The notes beneath the pieces were generated by a model. It saw only the letters and a list, made by a program, of their open reading frames with translations, searched no databases and was not told the DNA's origin. This document shows, piece by piece, positions 63,686 through 64,000 of a stretch of DNA of 64,000 nucleotides. The DNA is from Prinia subflava (Eukaryota; Chordata; Aves; Passeriformes; Cisticolidae). The stretch spans positions 2,232,001 to 2,296,000 of the forward strand of contig NW_026960611.1 of NCBI RefSeq assembly GCF_021018805.1. The letters are read 5' to 3'. Position 1 is the stretch's first letter; each line of letters opens with the position of its first letter. The position numbers were made by a program, and so were the translations under genes.

Positions 63686-63704
63686 TGGGGGCTCATTCTG
63701 GGAT
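63686..63704 (+). other. Primer binding site, proline-tRNA type
   Basis: TGGGGGCTCATTCTGGGAT follows the LTR after two bases, close to the gammaretroviral tRNA-Pro site. Confidence 0.85.
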
Positions 63705-64000
63705 GGACACATCTTCTCCATGGCCCTAGGGGATTCTGAGCAGGAGGCGTGCCCAGCTGAGTTCAGTGTCTTGCTCAGCTTCTTCTAGTGTCATTGGTGA
63801 TTGCAGGCTGACACCTCATGGACAAGAAGGGATTCAAAAGGCAAATTAGAGGAAAAAAAGGCTCCCTTAGAAAACACAGCAACTAGCCCACAATTCTTGT
63901 GCACGAAGACCCGGACAGGTAAAAGGATTGTCAGTACCTTTATGTGGGAGCATGTAGGGGAAGGGAATACAGGTCACCTCGCCCCCGATAATTAACAACT
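63705..64000 (+). other. Leader of a P-family provirus, continues past the window
   Basis: A splice-donor-like GGACAGGTAAAAGG lies near 63920. The short frame 63801-63995 has no recognised content. The provirus runs off the right edge. Confidence 0.6.

Overview
This window looks like bird DNA, most likely from a passerine. The evidence is CR1 LINE copies ending in the avian ATTCTGTG-type tail, ERVL elements of the bird type, and class I and ERVK-like proviruses packed almost end to end. No host protein-coding exon, tRNA or rRNA could be recognised. Retroviral density this high with no genes is typical of repeat-dense avian sequence such as the W chromosome or pericentromeric DNA. That placement is inference; the assignment to endogenous retroviruses (ERVs) is read directly from the sequence. 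I use letters as local names for LTR families.

Left part (1-16.2 kb): two gammaretrovirus-like proviruses with family-A LTRs lie back to back (LTRs 1063-1969 minus and 1972-2747 plus). Each has a proline-tRNA-type primer binding site and a leader made of a splice-donor-rich minisatellite. The plus-strand provirus has gag and a CR1 LINE inside it, both strongly G-to-A substituted. It ends at an LTR at 15316-16112. It was later split by a family-C solo LTR (5205-5860, target site duplication CAAGG) and by a complete minus-strand ERVL (5907-13124, TSD TTAAG). The ERVL carries gag, protease, RT, RNase H and integrase in one reading frame broken by four stops.

Middle part (16.3-43.9 kb): solo LTRs come first, then a decayed minus-strand ERVK (19430-23975) and a class I fragment (23976-26070). 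A second ERVK-like provirus, J (about 27.0-39.7 kb, minus), has been opened by a gag-only provirus H (28340-35923, TSD AGGGGT/AGGGAT). That provirus was in turn opened by a very young element I (28586-33159, TSD GTCCTG) whose two 335-bp LTRs differ at one base. Element I has no recognisable gag, pol or env and carries a CpG-rich 1.2-kb block with a duplicated exon-like unit. A class I provirus L with a nearly readable env (about 40.5-42.4 kb, minus) abuts a plus-strand, G-to-A-rich class I pol fragment (42.4-43.9 kb).

Right part (43.9-64 kb): a series of LTRs. Among them are a class I provirus P (49358 to about 52740, minus) with env and two solo LTR insertions, and a betaretrovirus-like provirus T (about 52830-55932, minus) with lysine-tRNA primer site, long open gag and an intact-looking gag-pro frameshift heptamer. 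There is also a class I gag remnant, an ERVL solo LTR split by a family-A solo LTR, and a P-family LTR flanked by a polypurine tract on one side and a primer site on the other.

Read in order of nesting, the window is a stratified record of repeated ERV insertion, LTR-LTR recombination and apparent APOBEC-type editing rather than a set of cooperating genes.
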